Assembly (NCBI GenBank): GCA_007570785.1
Contig: ML664183.1
Span: 15,312,204 to 15,376,203 of the forward strand
Direction of reading: 5' to 3'
Source of the DNA: Antilocapra americana
Taxonomy: Eukaryota; Chordata; Mammalia; Artiodactyla; Antilocapridae
Length of the DNA stretch: 64,000 nucleotides
The notes beneath the pieces were generated by a model, which saw only the letters and a list, made by a program, of their open reading frames with translations, was not told the origin of the DNA and ran no database searches. Within the stretch, counting starts at the first letter, position 1, and each line of letters starts with the position of its first letter. The position numbers and the translations under genes are program-made. Of the stretch, positions 32,640 through 43,290 are shown in pieces.

Positions 32640-34180
32640 TGATCTGGAGAATGCAAACAACCGTTAGTTACAAAACCAGAGGGGCTAGTTACATTTTCAG
32701 TGTTTTGCTATTTTTTATTTTTTCCTTTTCTAACTCCACAGAGATTAAGAAATAGAACATTGCAAATATCTTAGAAAATACTCCTCCTTCAGCCCTACTT
32801 CCTGTGTGCTGGATCTCTTTGATCACATTTCCTTCCCCCAACTAGGTAGCCACTGTCTTATGTTTTGTGGAATTCACTTCCTTGTTTTTCTTTATATGTT
32901 TTATCATTTTGTGTACATCTCTAAATAATACAATTTAGTTTTAATTTTATGAAATTCATGAGGATGAAATACCACTGTGCATATTATTTGGGGACTTGTT
33001 TCTTTGACTTATTATTAGGTTTCTGAGATTCATCTGAATGGGTGCATGTTTCATTGCAACTTGGAATTCCTTTGTTTGAATTAATGATATTAATAGACAT
33101 TTGGACTTTTCCAGTTTGGGGTTTTCACAAAAGATGGCTGCATGAACACTGTAATACACATGCTCTCGTACATTTGTATATGCATTTCTGTTGATACACA
33201 CTTAGGAGAGGTCATGTGGAAATCCTGTCTTTAACTTTATTAGATAATGCCAAGTGATTTTCCAAAATATTTGTGTCTGTTTACACTTCCACCAATAGTA
33301 TATGAGAGTTCTCATCGCTCTACATCCTTGCCAACACTTGAGATCACCAGTCTTTTAAAAATTTTTTGTCAGTGTGGTGCATGTATGTTGGTATCTCATT
33401 GTGAGTGTGTGTTTGTGTTTAATTAATAGACTTTCTTAGAGCAATTTTAGGTTTATAAAAATTTAAAGTATAGAGTTTCCATATTCCCTTCCTCTGGCCC
33501 CACATGATTTCCCCTTTTATTAACATCTTGCATTACTGTGGTATATTCAATACAATTGATGAACCAGTATTGATATGTTATTATGATTATGATTACTGGG
33601 TCAGGAAGATCCCCTGGAGAAGGAAATGGCAATCCACTCCAGCCAGTATTCATGCCTGGAGAATCCTAAAGACAGAGGAGTTTGGCAGGTTATAGTCCAT
33701 AGCATTGCAAAGAGTTGAACACGACTGAAACAATTTACCAAAGTTCATAGCTTACATTAGGGCTCACATTTATCTCTTGTTTTAATTTGTATGTTTTACT
33801 GCAGATAATGTTGAGCATCTTTTCATGTATTCATTGGCCATTGGATTTCTATTTGTGTGGATTGTCTGTGCAAGTCTGTTTTCTATTGTATTGTCCTTTT
33901 AATTATATGGGTTAATAGGAATTTCTTTTATATTCTTGATATAAGCCCTTTGTGGGTTATACATGTTGCAGATATATTCTGTTTTCTGTCTTGTCTTTTA
34001 ACTCTTTAATCATATCTTCTGATTTATGAATTTTAATTCAGTTAAATGAATCAGTGTCTTCCCTTCGTGCTTAAGGCTCTTTGAGCTCTGTTTTAGCATT
34101 CTTTCCTTACCTCCAACTCATGAAAATATTATATTCTTAAAGCTTAATCATTTTGCCTTTCATATATTGTTGAATTGATT
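32640..34180 (-). mobile_element. Old L1M element, antisense
   Basis: Antisense ancient L1: 'gtttacacttccaccaatagtatatgagag', 'ccttgccaacacttgag', 'ttggtatctcattgtg', then (after a stretch resembling another L1M 3' region at 33.44-33.58 kb) 'gatgttgagcatcttttcatgt'-type text. A Bov-tA fragment interrupts it. Several L1M copies may be merged here; no frame survives. Confidence 0.75.
33593..33737 (+). mobile_element. Bov-tA SINE, 5'-truncated, nested in L1M
   Basis: Begins within the body ('actgggtcaggaagatcccctggagaagg') and ends 'gttgaacacgactgaaac'. The L1M text resumes after it with 'caaagttcatagcttacattaggg'. Confidence 0.9.
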
Positions 34181-35170
34181 TTTGCAAATGGGGTGACATT
34201 GGGAGCTGTGAGGATTTTCATTAACTTTGTTGGATACTCAAATGTGGGACATGTTTTTATAGTGTTTCTTTCATCATGTATTTCCTCCTGTTTCTTCTGT
34301 TATGGGGACACCTATTATTTGAATATTTAATCTTCTGAACCAATGTTATTTTCTTATTCTCTCTCTCTAATATTCTCTATCTTTGTGTTTTTGTCTACTT
34401 TCTGGGGGTATTTCTGCAACTTTATCTTCCAATCCTTCCATAAAATCTTTAATTTCAAGAGTCATATTTTAATTCCAAGAGTTCTTCTTTGGTTCTTTTT
34501 ATAGCCTACCATTTCATGCTTCATTTTTACACTGTTTTCTTTAATGTTTTGAAGATATTAACTAAAGTTTTTTTTTTTAATTCTTTTCTGACCTTGCCTT
34601 TTCTTTCATGCCCTCAATTGTCGTGGCCCTTGTTTCCTCTGAGTTGATTTCTCCATCCCGCTCCTGATTCCCTCTGTCCTAGCTTTTTATACTAATAGAG
34701 GCTTTTCCTTATCTGTGATCTGTGGTTGTCTATTCATTTAAGAATGAAGTGCTAAAAGCTGATTGGATGGAAGAATTGGTGAATTGGCAAGCCACATTGT
34801 GAAGAGGGGCTCTGAATCCAGCAGTTTTGTCGGATATAGTTCCTGCATCTCCCAAGTTAGTAACTTTGCTCTCTGTGTGGTCAGTTTCTCCAAAGATATA
34901 TCTTAGTCTTTTGTTCCAATATTAGGAGATTGGCTGGTGGTGTTCTGGGAGCTAAATGAAGTCCAGGATTTGGGACAGAGTATTTCACCTTTCAGTACGG
35001 TTTTCATTTAACCTGTCTGGTGTCATATTGGGCTTCACCTTCTCCCTACACTCCCACCTGTATCTGAAGTTTCCAGTATCATAGGGTGCATGCAGTATTT
35101 CCAGAGTAAGCACCTTTTTTTCCCTCCAGAGAAGGGGAGACCAATTTTCTCAGGGTATGAGGGGGAGAAC
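34181..35170 (-). mobile_element. Possible continuation of an old L1-like element
   Basis: T-rich text such as 'ccaagagttcttctttggttctttt', 'tatagcctaccatttcatgcttc' and 'tttaagaatgaagtgctaaaagctgattgg' recalls the antisense 3' region of an ancient LINE. Family uncertain; no coding frame. Confidence 0.35.
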
Positions 35171-35174
35171 TTTT

Positions 35175-35720
35175 AAAGAAAGTTTTATTGAAGTATATGT
35201 GTGCACGCTCCTTTGCTCAGTTGTATCTGACTCCTTGACTGCAGCCCATCAGGCTCCTCTGTCCATGGGATTTCCCAGGCAGAATACTGGAGTGGATTGC
35301 CATTTCCTACTCCAGGAATTGAAGTATATAGTTGATTTACAATGTTATATTAAAATTTCTGCTGTATTGCAAAGTGATTCAGTTATATATATATATATAA
35401 CATACACATATATATATATTATTTTTCATATTCTTTTCAATTAGGATGTGTCATAGGATACTGAGTATAGTTCCCTGTGCTGTACAATAGAATCTTGTTG
35501 TTTGTCTGTCCTATTTATAAAATAGTTTGCATTTGCTAATCTCAAACTCCCAATCTATCCCTCTCCTAACCCTCTCCATGCTGACAGCCACGAGTCTGTT
35601 CTCTATGTCTTTGGTAGATAGCTTTATTTTTGTATTTCTGATTCCACATATAAGTGATATCTTACGGTATTTGTCTTTGTCTGACTTACTTCAGTTATAA
35701 TAGTCTCTAGGTCCTTCCCT
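35175..35720 (-). mobile_element. L1 3' end, antisense, with nested BovA
   Basis: Antisense artiodactyl L1 3' UTR and end of ORF2: 'attgaagtatatagttgatttac', 'gcaaagtgattcagttatat', 'gttccctgtgctgtacaatag', 'ttccacatataagtgatatc'. Split at 35,199-35,317 by a SINE body. Confidence 0.85.
35199..35317 (-). mobile_element. BovA/Bov-tA body, antisense, nested in L1
   Basis: Headless SINE body. Perfect 12-bp target duplication attgaagtatat at 35187-35198 and 35318-35329; the L1 reads through when one copy is removed. Confidence 0.95.
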
Positions 35721-35724
35721 GTTG

Positions 35725-36125
35725 TTGCAGATGACATTGATTCTGGGGTGGGTGGGGAGGAGGAGCACTTTTGGAGACCTTCTGTCCATCCTGTTTGTAA
35801 CCACACTTGCTGCCTCTCAGAAGTCCTCTGCTCCTCCATCTCTGACTCCTCCTGTGATTCTGCATCTGGCTTACCCTTACTATACTCCCTCCCTGCTGGC
35901 TCAGGTCTCAGCATCCCCTGGCTAAGCCCTGTACCATCTGTTCATTCATTTCCCAGCTTCCAGCGATCCGTTCACATCTCTTATCTGCCCTCCTCATCTC
36001 TCCTGTTCACTTTATCTTTGTGACTGACTTCTTTATTTTTTTTATCCCTTTACCATCAGGGGCATTTTAGGAGAGAGCAGAGATAAACATGCATGTTCAG
36101 TCTGTAGTAAACTGGAGTCTGAATG
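35725..36125. other. No gene seen; pyrimidine-rich
   Basis: Frames on both strands (67-96 codons) at 35.6-36.0 kb arise from CT-rich sequence and resemble nothing known to me. Confidence 0.3.
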
Positions 36126-36129
36126 TGCC

Positions 36130-36420
36130 ACAGTTTATCCAGCTGATTCCTTGCAAATAGGAACTACTCCCAGTGTGTTTGTAGTTATAAATAGTGCTAA
36201 TGAACCTTTATCCAAATATACTAGAGCATTTAGGGCAGTGTTACTATATGACAGATTCCTAAATAAATGTAGAAGTATTGGGTCAGAAGTTAAGTTCATT
36301 TAAACTTTTGATAGATGCTGCAAAATATCACTCCAAAAAATTGAACCAACGAATAGCCTATCAACAATGTGAGATAGAGCATATGATTTTGTTAATGAAC
36401 TAGCTATATATGTCCTCTTT
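36130..36420 (-). mobile_element. Old L1M fragment, antisense
   Basis: Antisense L1M wording: 'gtttgtagttataaatagtgctaatgaacc', 'aagtattgggtcagaagttaag' and 'aacttttgatagatgctgcaaaatatcactcc'. Confidence 0.6.
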
Positions 36421-36855
36421 GATCCTTGACTGATTGGTTTCTTTGTCAGATTTAAAACATTTTTTTTATGTAATAATTCTGGCAGACTTTCATATTATAT
36501 AACTGAAAAACCTGATCTTAAACATTGCTGTTAACAGTTCTTTAAGAAAAGGAAAAATAGCGTGTGGGTGATTGAATTCGTTTGCTAACAGGAATGGAGC
36601 CAGTATAGTTACTTGGATTTTTGTTTATTTCTACTGTAGCTCTCAATGCTTTAATTTCCCAGGCATCCAGAACTTTTAGCATTAGAGGAAATGGATTGGT
36701 CGGTACTAGTCTGTTTTGACAAAATTACTTTAGTGAGAACCCTGCATTTAAAATATCTGCTGTATGTAATAGACTCATTCTTCTGAACCTCCTGCTTCTG
36801 ATGATTGCTGGCTCATCTGATTATTTGAGTGTTCGTTTAAGCCTCTAAAACATTG
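36421..36855. other. No gene seen
   Basis: AT-rich, no recognised element. Confidence 0.3.
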
Positions 36856-36858
36856 GTA

Positions 36859-37073
36859 GTGCTTCCCTGGTGGCTCAGACAGTCAAGAATCTGCCTGCAA
36901 CGTGGAAGACCTGGGTTTGATCCCTGGATTGGGAAGATCCCCTGGAGGAGGGCATGGCAACCCATTCTAGTATTCTTGCCTGGAGAATCCCATGTACAAA
37001 GGAGCTTGGTGGGCTACAGTCCATGGGGATCACAAAGAGTTGGACAGGACCGAGAGACTAAGCACAGCACAGT
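36859..37073 (+). mobile_element. Bov-tA SINE
   Basis: Complete sense copy, 'gtgcttccctggtggctcagacagtcaagaatc' through 'gagactaagcacagcacag'. Target duplication not clear. Confidence 0.94.
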
Positions 37074-37124
37074 TACACAGTACAGTATAACTCTATGGGA
37101 TGGGGAGCCAAGCTGAGGAATTGG

Positions 37125-37215
37125 AAAGATGAATTTGACAGCTTTGCATTTGTGTCCTGGTTTAGCCACTGCCTGGTCTTGGACAATCACATAAGCTCTG
37201 GGCCATATATACATG
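37125..37215 (+). mobile_element. MIR SINE fragment
   Basis: Sense MIR-like 'tgtgtcctggtttagccactgcctggtcttggacaatcacataagc'. Confidence 0.55.
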
Positions 37216-37219
37216 ACAA

Positions 37220-38295
37220 GAATAACAATATTTCAAAAAACTAATCAGGAGCTTGGGTGCAAACAATGGAAATAAACGTCAGTGTGACTAAAAGCAAAAA
37301 GCTAATTCATTTATTCACTGAACAGAGAGCTCCAAGGGTGGGATTTAGTTATGGCCGATTCAAATGTTTACACAGTTTCAGAAATATGTATTTATCTCAC
37401 TCCTTCTCTTTCCTGGGTTGACTGCATTTTAGGTGGGGTGTCTCCCAGTGGAGACAAAAATGGCCACCAGCAGCTCAGTGTATCCATTCTATGACTTGGA
37501 ATCCCAGGAAAAGAAGGCACTTCTTCCCAGTTGTTCCAGCAAATGCTGCAAGGCTGACTCTTACTGGTCTAGTTTGGTTCATAAGTCTCTGAACGAATCA
37601 TTGTGCCTCTAACCAGCCATGCCTCTCCAGGAACATGATCTGAGAATGGGTAAGGTTCCTGATGGAAAACTGAGATGCTGTGGCCTAAGTGATTTGGCCT
37701 GAATCCTGGGCAGAAAAAAAAAGGAAAAACAAGAGATGATCATTACTTCCTCTGTTTTCCTCACCAGATCGTCTGAGGCTTAAATATAGTAATAGTTATG
37801 AATAGAAAGTCCATTGCACTGTACAACAAATGTAAGTTATTCTTTCATTTTATGGATGTTCAATCATGACAAAGTAGTACAGGCTTACTAAAATAAATTA
37901 TTTATAGATAATTTTTGCAAATTCATTTAGGCATGGCTGGGTTGTTCCCATTCTTATGCCTAAACTGCTCTTCTCTCTCAGGCCACGTAAGATAAAGGAT
38001 GACTTCAAGAGAAAAATCAATAATAACCTTTAGTGGATAATCTATATACATTTATCATCATCTTTATAGAGTCTTATTTAAAGTGCCTTGGTCAATGATG
38101 GATTATTCTATTTTGCTATATGGTCATGGTCAATTAAGATATGTGCAGCTTTAAAACATTATAATTGATCTTTTGTTCTTTTGTAAGTGTGACACCACAA
38201 ACAGATGAAGCCAGTGGGAGAACATGGATATCATGTTAGCCTCAAAGTGACAGCATCTTCCAAATATCTTCCCTCTTTCTCTGGGAAACCTGTTT
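37220..38295. other. No gene seen
   Basis: Mixed then AT-rich; 37,400-37,700 may be an old unrecognised repeat. No exon signal. Confidence 0.3.
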
Positions 38296-38298
38296 TGA

Positions 38299-38745
38299 TA
38301 CACTAAGTCCCCACATACAAGCGAGTTATGTTCCGAGAGCTCATTCATAAGTCCAGTTTGTTCATAAGTCTGACAAAGTTAGTCTAGGTACCCAATTAAC
38401 ACAATCTGCTCTATAGTACTGTGCTGTGTTTATAATACTTTTCACACAATAATACAAAAAAACCCACAAAAAATAAAGCCATTTTTAATCTTATAGTACA
38501 TAACCTTGAAATGTACAGTAGTACAGTAGAACAGCTGGCACACAGGGGCTGGCATCGAGTGAACAGACAAGAAGAGCTACCGACTGGGGGAGGGAGAGGA
38601 GATGGGAGTTGGTAGAGCTGAAGGACTGTCAGCAATAGGAGACGGAGGGCAAGCTGCAATTCACTCAAGCCTAATGTTGAGGGAATGAACGTTTACAACT
38701 TTGAAAGTTTGAAACTTGAAGGTTCATAGTTAGGGACTTACTATA
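38299..38745. mobile_element. Tigger-like DNA transposon relic with terminal inverted repeats
   Basis: The left end 'tacactaagtccccacatac' and the reverse complement of the right end 'tatagtaagtccctaactatg' match over about 20 bases with a few differences, as terminal inverted repeats, both adjoining TA. Inside are 'tagtctaggtacccaattaacacaatc' and 'acagtagtacagtagaacagctggcacacaggggctggcatcgag'-type strings I associate with a TcMar-Tigger family found in several mammals. Too short to encode a transposase, so a non-autonomous remnant. Family assignment is from memory. Confidence 0.6.
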
Positions 38746-38749
38746 TTAT

Positions 38750-39500
38750 CTATGATTTGATTTAAACTTTTCCTGACTATTTCTACTTCAATTGGTTTTG
38801 CTTCCGGAGATATTTTGTAAAATTTTTATGGGTCACAGTGATACTCCTGTTGATGTTGAACAGGCCTCTTTTGCGGGTTGTATTGAAACTACAACTCTTT
38901 TTTTCTTTTCTTTCCCCACTTCCCATTTTCTCTTTAAAACTTGTTCAGTGGAGAATAGCCCGCGGGTATCTCTGGATGAAAACGTGAACCGTTTCTCTAA
39001 CTTTCTGTTCTTTCTTGGTCACTTCAAGTCATACCATCTCAATTCAGAAATTAGAATATCCAACCCATGCAAATGATAGAAATGTAAAATTGAACTTAAT
39101 GCCGTCTTACCTTCTGCCCAGGCAGCGATGCTATGAAGTTGGCTGTTGGGAGAGGGAGAGGGAGGCATCATCATTCCGTGTTTTTCAGACTAATGTTTCT
39201 TTTCTCCCAGCTTGTTGTAAAACAAAAAAAATTAGCTCCTCTAGGGCTTAGTTCAGTCGTTGAGGAGATTAGAAAATGAGGGCAACAATCTTCCTTGGTA
39301 TGTTCGCTCTTTATCCAGGGGATGGTTTCATTTTAATTTAATTTTATGTTTTGCTCTCCCTCTAGGCACAAGCACGAGGCATGAGGTGCTTCCCTGGCTG
39401 CTTGCAACCCCCTCAGTTCTTGGCTCTCTGGTGGTTATGGACCCTTGCTGTGCATGAGAGAACCACTTCCCCTGCCTAGAGACCTTCTTGGGTGCGACTG
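38750..39500. other. No gene seen
   Basis: A 94-codon plus frame at 38,792-39,076 lies in T-rich sequence without family likeness. No recognised repeat. Confidence 0.3.
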
Positions 39501-39503
39501 TAA

Positions 39504-39709
39504 GGGCTTCCCAGGTGGTCCTAGTGATAAAGAATCCACCTGCCACTGCAGGAGATGAAAGGGATGCTAGTTCAATCCCCGAGTCGGGAAGATCCCCTAG
39601 AGGAGGGCATGGCTACCCATTCCAGTAGTTTTGCCTGGAGAATCTCATGGACAGAGGAGCCTGGAGGGCTTGCAAAGAGTCAGACAGGGCTAAGTGACTT
39701 AGCAAGCAT
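39504..39709 (+). mobile_element. Bov-tA SINE
   Basis: Sense copy of the 'ggcttcccaggtggtcctagtgataaagaatcc' subtype, with a small deletion in the body before 'gcaaagagtcagac'. Confidence 0.93.
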
Positions 39710-39816
39710 AGATATTGGCTCCAGGCAGCTTTTCCCACAGCAAAGTCTGTCATAACCTGTGGGAAACTTTCCTGGAACCCTGGAGTCCTCATGAAGGAGG
39801 GAACGTGCCGTGACTA

Positions 39817-39835
39817 TTGCCGGAAGGGGGCAGCT
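39817..39835 (+). promoter_or_regulatory. Candidate CTCF-type motif
   Basis: ttgccggaagggggcagct agrees with the CTCF consensus at about 16 of 19 positions, including the AGGGGGC core. It lies in repeat-free, moderately GC-rich sequence. Sequence match only. Confidence 0.4.
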
Positions 39836-40020
39836 CTCCTCTGTGCCAGGGTCAGAGTCATTTTCCAGCTTCTCTTCTTATCCCCCTCCACTGGGCTTTC
39901 AAACGCAGAGTCCCACCTAGGCCCTGGGTTCCTTGACACCCTTGTTTTTCTAAGCTTAAGATGGGGGTAGAGCCATCCCCCATAAAGAAACTATATCTAA
40001 AAAAAACCCCCAAAACCCCT

Positions 40021-40140
40021 CTTTATTTTTTGAAGCTGCGACATGGCTTGTGGGATCTTAGTTCCCCAACCAGATATTGAACTGGGGCCACAGCAGTGAA
40101 AGCTCTGCATTCTAACCACTGTACCTTCAGGGAATTCCCC
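40021..40140 (-). mobile_element. CHR-2 type SINE, antisense
   Basis: 'gctgcgacatggcttgtgggatcttagttcccc' and 'ctaaccactgtaccttcagggaattcccc' order; diverged but complete head. Confidence 0.88.
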
Positions 40141-40449
40141 GAAAGCCTCTGTTTTAATCTTCACTCTTCCAGCCTTTTTGTATTTTCAAAGCTGAGTGAG
40201 GAGCCCAAGAGATGTGAAATGAGGTTTCTTGGTGTAAATTCTGAAGATGGTCATTTGGCTCATCACAATATAATTTCACGTTAATTTTATTTCATTACCT
40301 CAATTGAAACTTTATTTGAGGTATAGTAAAAATAAAATTTTATAGTAAATAAAATAACAAAACATAGTTATTGTCTCTAGCTACTGGTAAGGCATCCTGA
40401 AAACCCTTGGGATTTCCTGAGTAATTGGAGTGTACTTTGTCATACTTAG

Positions 40450-40663
40450 CTGTCGTTGTTTAGTTGCTAAATTATGTCTGACTCTTTAGGACCTCATGGA
40501 CTGTAGTCCACCAGGCTCCTCTGTCCATTGGATTTCCCAGGCAAGAATACTGGAGAATGAGTTCCATTTCCTTTTCCAAGGGATCTTCCTGACCCAGGGA
40601 TTGAACCCGCATCTCCTGCGCTGGCAGGCTGATTCTTTACCACTGAGCCACCAGGGAAGCTCT
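40450..40663 (-). mobile_element. Bov-tA SINE, antisense
   Basis: Complete antisense copy, from 'tgtcgttgtttagttgctaaatt' to 'gagccaccagggaagctc'. Target duplication not seen. Confidence 0.94.
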
Positions 40664-40701
40664 TTTAAGCACACCTGACTTTATGATAATGAGATAATTT
40701 A

Positions 40702-40742
40702 GGGTGGGGGTTGGGTGGGGATGGTGGTGGTTGGGGGGGGGG
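40702..40742 (+). repeat. G-rich tract, potential G-quadruplex
   Basis: Contains GGG, GGGGG, GGG, GGGG and a final run of ten or more G, separated by short loops, so it meets the usual four-run quadruplex pattern. It lies about 120 bases upstream of the LTR TATA box at 40,863. Confidence 0.7.
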
Positions 40743-40744
40743 AA

Positions 40745-41225
40745 CTTGATAGCCTCAGGGTGGAGCTGGTCTCCAAAGACTCAGTGATTAGAAGATTGGA
40801 ACTTTCAGCCCTACTCACTGATTCCCTGGGAGAGGAAAGAAGTGGGGCTGGAGATGGAGCTCTATAAAAGCTCTTGAACTAGAGATTCAGAGAGCTTCTC
40901 GAGTTGTGAACTTGGTAGCCACTTGCTGGGAGGGTGGCATACCCTAACTCCACACACAGAAGCTTCCAACTCAGGACCCTTTTGGACCTCGCCCTGTGTA
41001 TCTTTCTATCTGGCTTTTCATCTATATCTTTTATAATAAATCAGTAAAAGTAAGTAGCGTTTTCTTGAGTTCTCTGAGCCATTCTAGCAAATTTTAGAAG
41101 CTGAAAAGGGGGTGGTCACCCAGAAATCTAGTTGATCAGCCACAGGTACAGGTGTCCCGGGACCTGAGACTAGCATGGTCCAGTCTGGTAGGCTGAGCCC
41201 TGTAATTTGTGGATTCAAGCCCATC
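40745..41225 (+). mobile_element. Solo ERV LTR with TATA box and poly-A signal
   Basis: Contains tataaaag at 40863-40870, then 'agagagcttctcgagttgtgaac', 'gctgggagggtggcataccc', 'aggacccttttggacctcgccctgtgtatc' and aataaa at 41035-41040, followed by 'gttctctgagccattctagcaaatt'. This ordering matches an endogenous retrovirus LTR I recall but cannot name. Ends are approximate; no flanking viral genes are present. Confidence 0.65.
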
Positions 41226-41229
41226 ACTC

Positions 41230-41825
41230 TTTGATCTATTTCTTTGCTATTGAAGAAACTCCCTACTCTTTAATTCCTTTCACATGAAGACTCTTCATAT
41301 TTTGAGAATCTGACTCTTCTAAGATTTAAATATATATTATTTGCAAGTGAACAGAATTATATGCAGCATTATGGATGCTAATGTTTGATATAAGCAGCAC
41401 TATATTTTTCAGTTTATTCCACTTTCTCCTTGATGATGACCAGCAATTATATTGACTTTTATGATCATAAAAGGACATTGGACTGATATCTTTAGGGGTG
41501 AGTTAACAATAAATTTTATACTTTTTTTCAGCATATCTGAAATAACAGACCTTATTAAATATTCACAGCTATAAATACATGTAGTAAAACACTGATTCAA
41601 AAATATAGTGTGAAATATATATCCAAATGATATTATCCTCTTAAAAGTAGCCTTAGGGATTTTTAAGGTCAAGCTATCATTGTTCATGATATTTTAGAAC
41701 TTTCATTTTTTGTAGCTACTTAAAACTTTTAATTTATTCTTTGAATATCCTCTATAATGTCTGGTCTTCAAAAAGGTGAATATAATTTTTAGAAACATCA
41801 AAGGTCCTTGGGAAGTCTGATTTGC
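41230..41825. other. No gene seen
   Basis: AT-rich. A 92-codon minus frame at 41,409-41,687 has no recognisable family. Confidence 0.3.
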
Positions 41826-41828
41826 ATT

Positions 41829-41957
41829 AGTGAAAAGTGAAAGAAAGTGAAGTCCTTCAGTCGTGTCCGACTCTCCGCGACCCCATGGACTGTAGCCTAC
41901 CAGGTTCCTCTGTCCATGGGATTTTCCAGGCAAGAATACTGGAGTGGGTTGCCATTT
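41829..41957 (-). mobile_element. Bov-tA body, antisense, 5'-truncated
   Basis: Headless antisense SINE beginning 'agtgaaaagtgaaagaaagtg' and ending 'gagtgggttgccattt'. Confidence 0.92.
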
Positions 41958-42404
41958 GATCAAATTAGGCAGTACTGTTGGGGTCAAAATACTTTGTCTA
42001 CAAAATGGTGAGCATAAATTCCGTATATAAATGATCTGGATTTGAAAACAATACAGAGTAATTTCAAAGGATTTTTCAGAATATAATGCCATTATAAAAA
42101 TACTCACATTTTTTTAGAGATGAGTATTTAAAAGTAAGAAGTACAATCACTTTTCTTTTCTCTCAAAAGACTCCTTTCAAGAGGCCATACAGTAGCTTGT
42201 GCCAACAGGGGTGTATGCTGGCAAAGTGATTTCCTGGTCACATTGCCGACGTGTCAGTTCCCATTTCTGACTCTTGTCACATCAAAGCTTCTACTTATCC
42301 TAATATTGTGCAGAATGAGTTCAACCAGATCTTGGTATCTCTGTGTATAGTTTGTATCTTAGCTCACCATGAGCTCTCTGCATCCTGGTCATCCTTCCTC
42401 TGGA

Positions 42405-42664
42405 CTTCTTTAATTTTGTCTTTATCTTGTGGCACGCGGAGTCTTCATTGTGTCCTGCAGGATCTTTTGTTGTGGCACACAGACTTTCTAGTGGCACTTG
42501 GGCTCTTTAGTTGTGTCGCATGGGCTGCAGAGCGTGTGGGCTCAGTAGTTGGCAGCGCACAGGCTTAGTTTCTCTGTGGCATGTACGATCTTAGTTCTCC
42601 GACCAGGGATTGAACCTGTATCCCCTGCATTGCAAGGTGGACTCTCAACCACTGGGAAGTCCCC
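42405..42664 (-). mobile_element. CHR-type SINE, long form, antisense
   Basis: Long antisense copy: a degenerate repeated body ('cttcattgtgtcctgcaggatc', 'cttgggctctttagttgtgtcgc', 'ctcagtagttggcagcgc') then 'cttagttctccgaccagggattgaacc' and 'caaccactgggaagtcccc'. Confidence 0.88.
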
Positions 42665-43040
42665 CTGCTTCCTTTTCTTGAGGGAGGTGGTTCTTTGAAA
42701 ATCCTCCAAACTGCTCGGAGAAGGAGTATCTGTAGATTTCTGAGGCATCCTTTGGTGGGACTCTCGCTATTGGTTTGTTACCACTGCTGCCGTCTCAGTC
42801 ATAGGCATTGCAGTGACCCAACTAATGAAAGCCAGCTTGTTTTCAAAGTTTCACTGAACCCCTCCCATGGCCTGCCAGTTTGGAAGAGATGGGTTTGGCT
42901 CCTAAGCCCTTATTAGCGCTTTTTATAGACACAGCATTAATTCAGAAAGGACAGTGAAATTCTGCCATATAAAATTGTGGTACCATGATGCCAAGCTGCA
43001 CTGATGCTGAAGTGCAGGTATCCAGATCCCATGCTTTTTA
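42665..43040. other. No gene seen
   Basis: No recognised element or exon. Confidence 0.3.
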
Positions 43041-43044
43041 GAAA

Positions 43045-43189
43045 TTATTTGGCCGTACCAGGTCTTAGTTGCAGCATGTAGGATATTTAATTCTGGCATG
43101 TGGGATCTAGTTCTCTACCAGCAATTGAACCTGGGGCCCCTGCCTTGGGAGCATGGAGTCTTAGCCACTGGACCACCAGGGAGGTCCCT
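43045..43189 (-). mobile_element. CHR-type SINE, antisense
   Basis: 'ttatttggccgtaccaggtcttag', 'tgggatctagttctctaccagcaattg', 'cttagccactggaccaccagggagg' order. Confidence 0.88.
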
Positions 43190-43204
43190 CAGATCCCTTT
43201 CTGA

Positions 43205-43290
43205 ATGACTATAATTAATGTCTGTGACTCTCCTAGCACAGTGCTTGGCCCACAGATAAGTGCTCAAAAAGCAGTGTCTGCTGTTGTGAT
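43205..43290 (+). mobile_element. L2 3' terminal fragment
   Basis: 'tcctagcacagtgcttggcccacagataagtgctc' is the typical L2/MIR 3' end wording. Confidence 0.55.
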
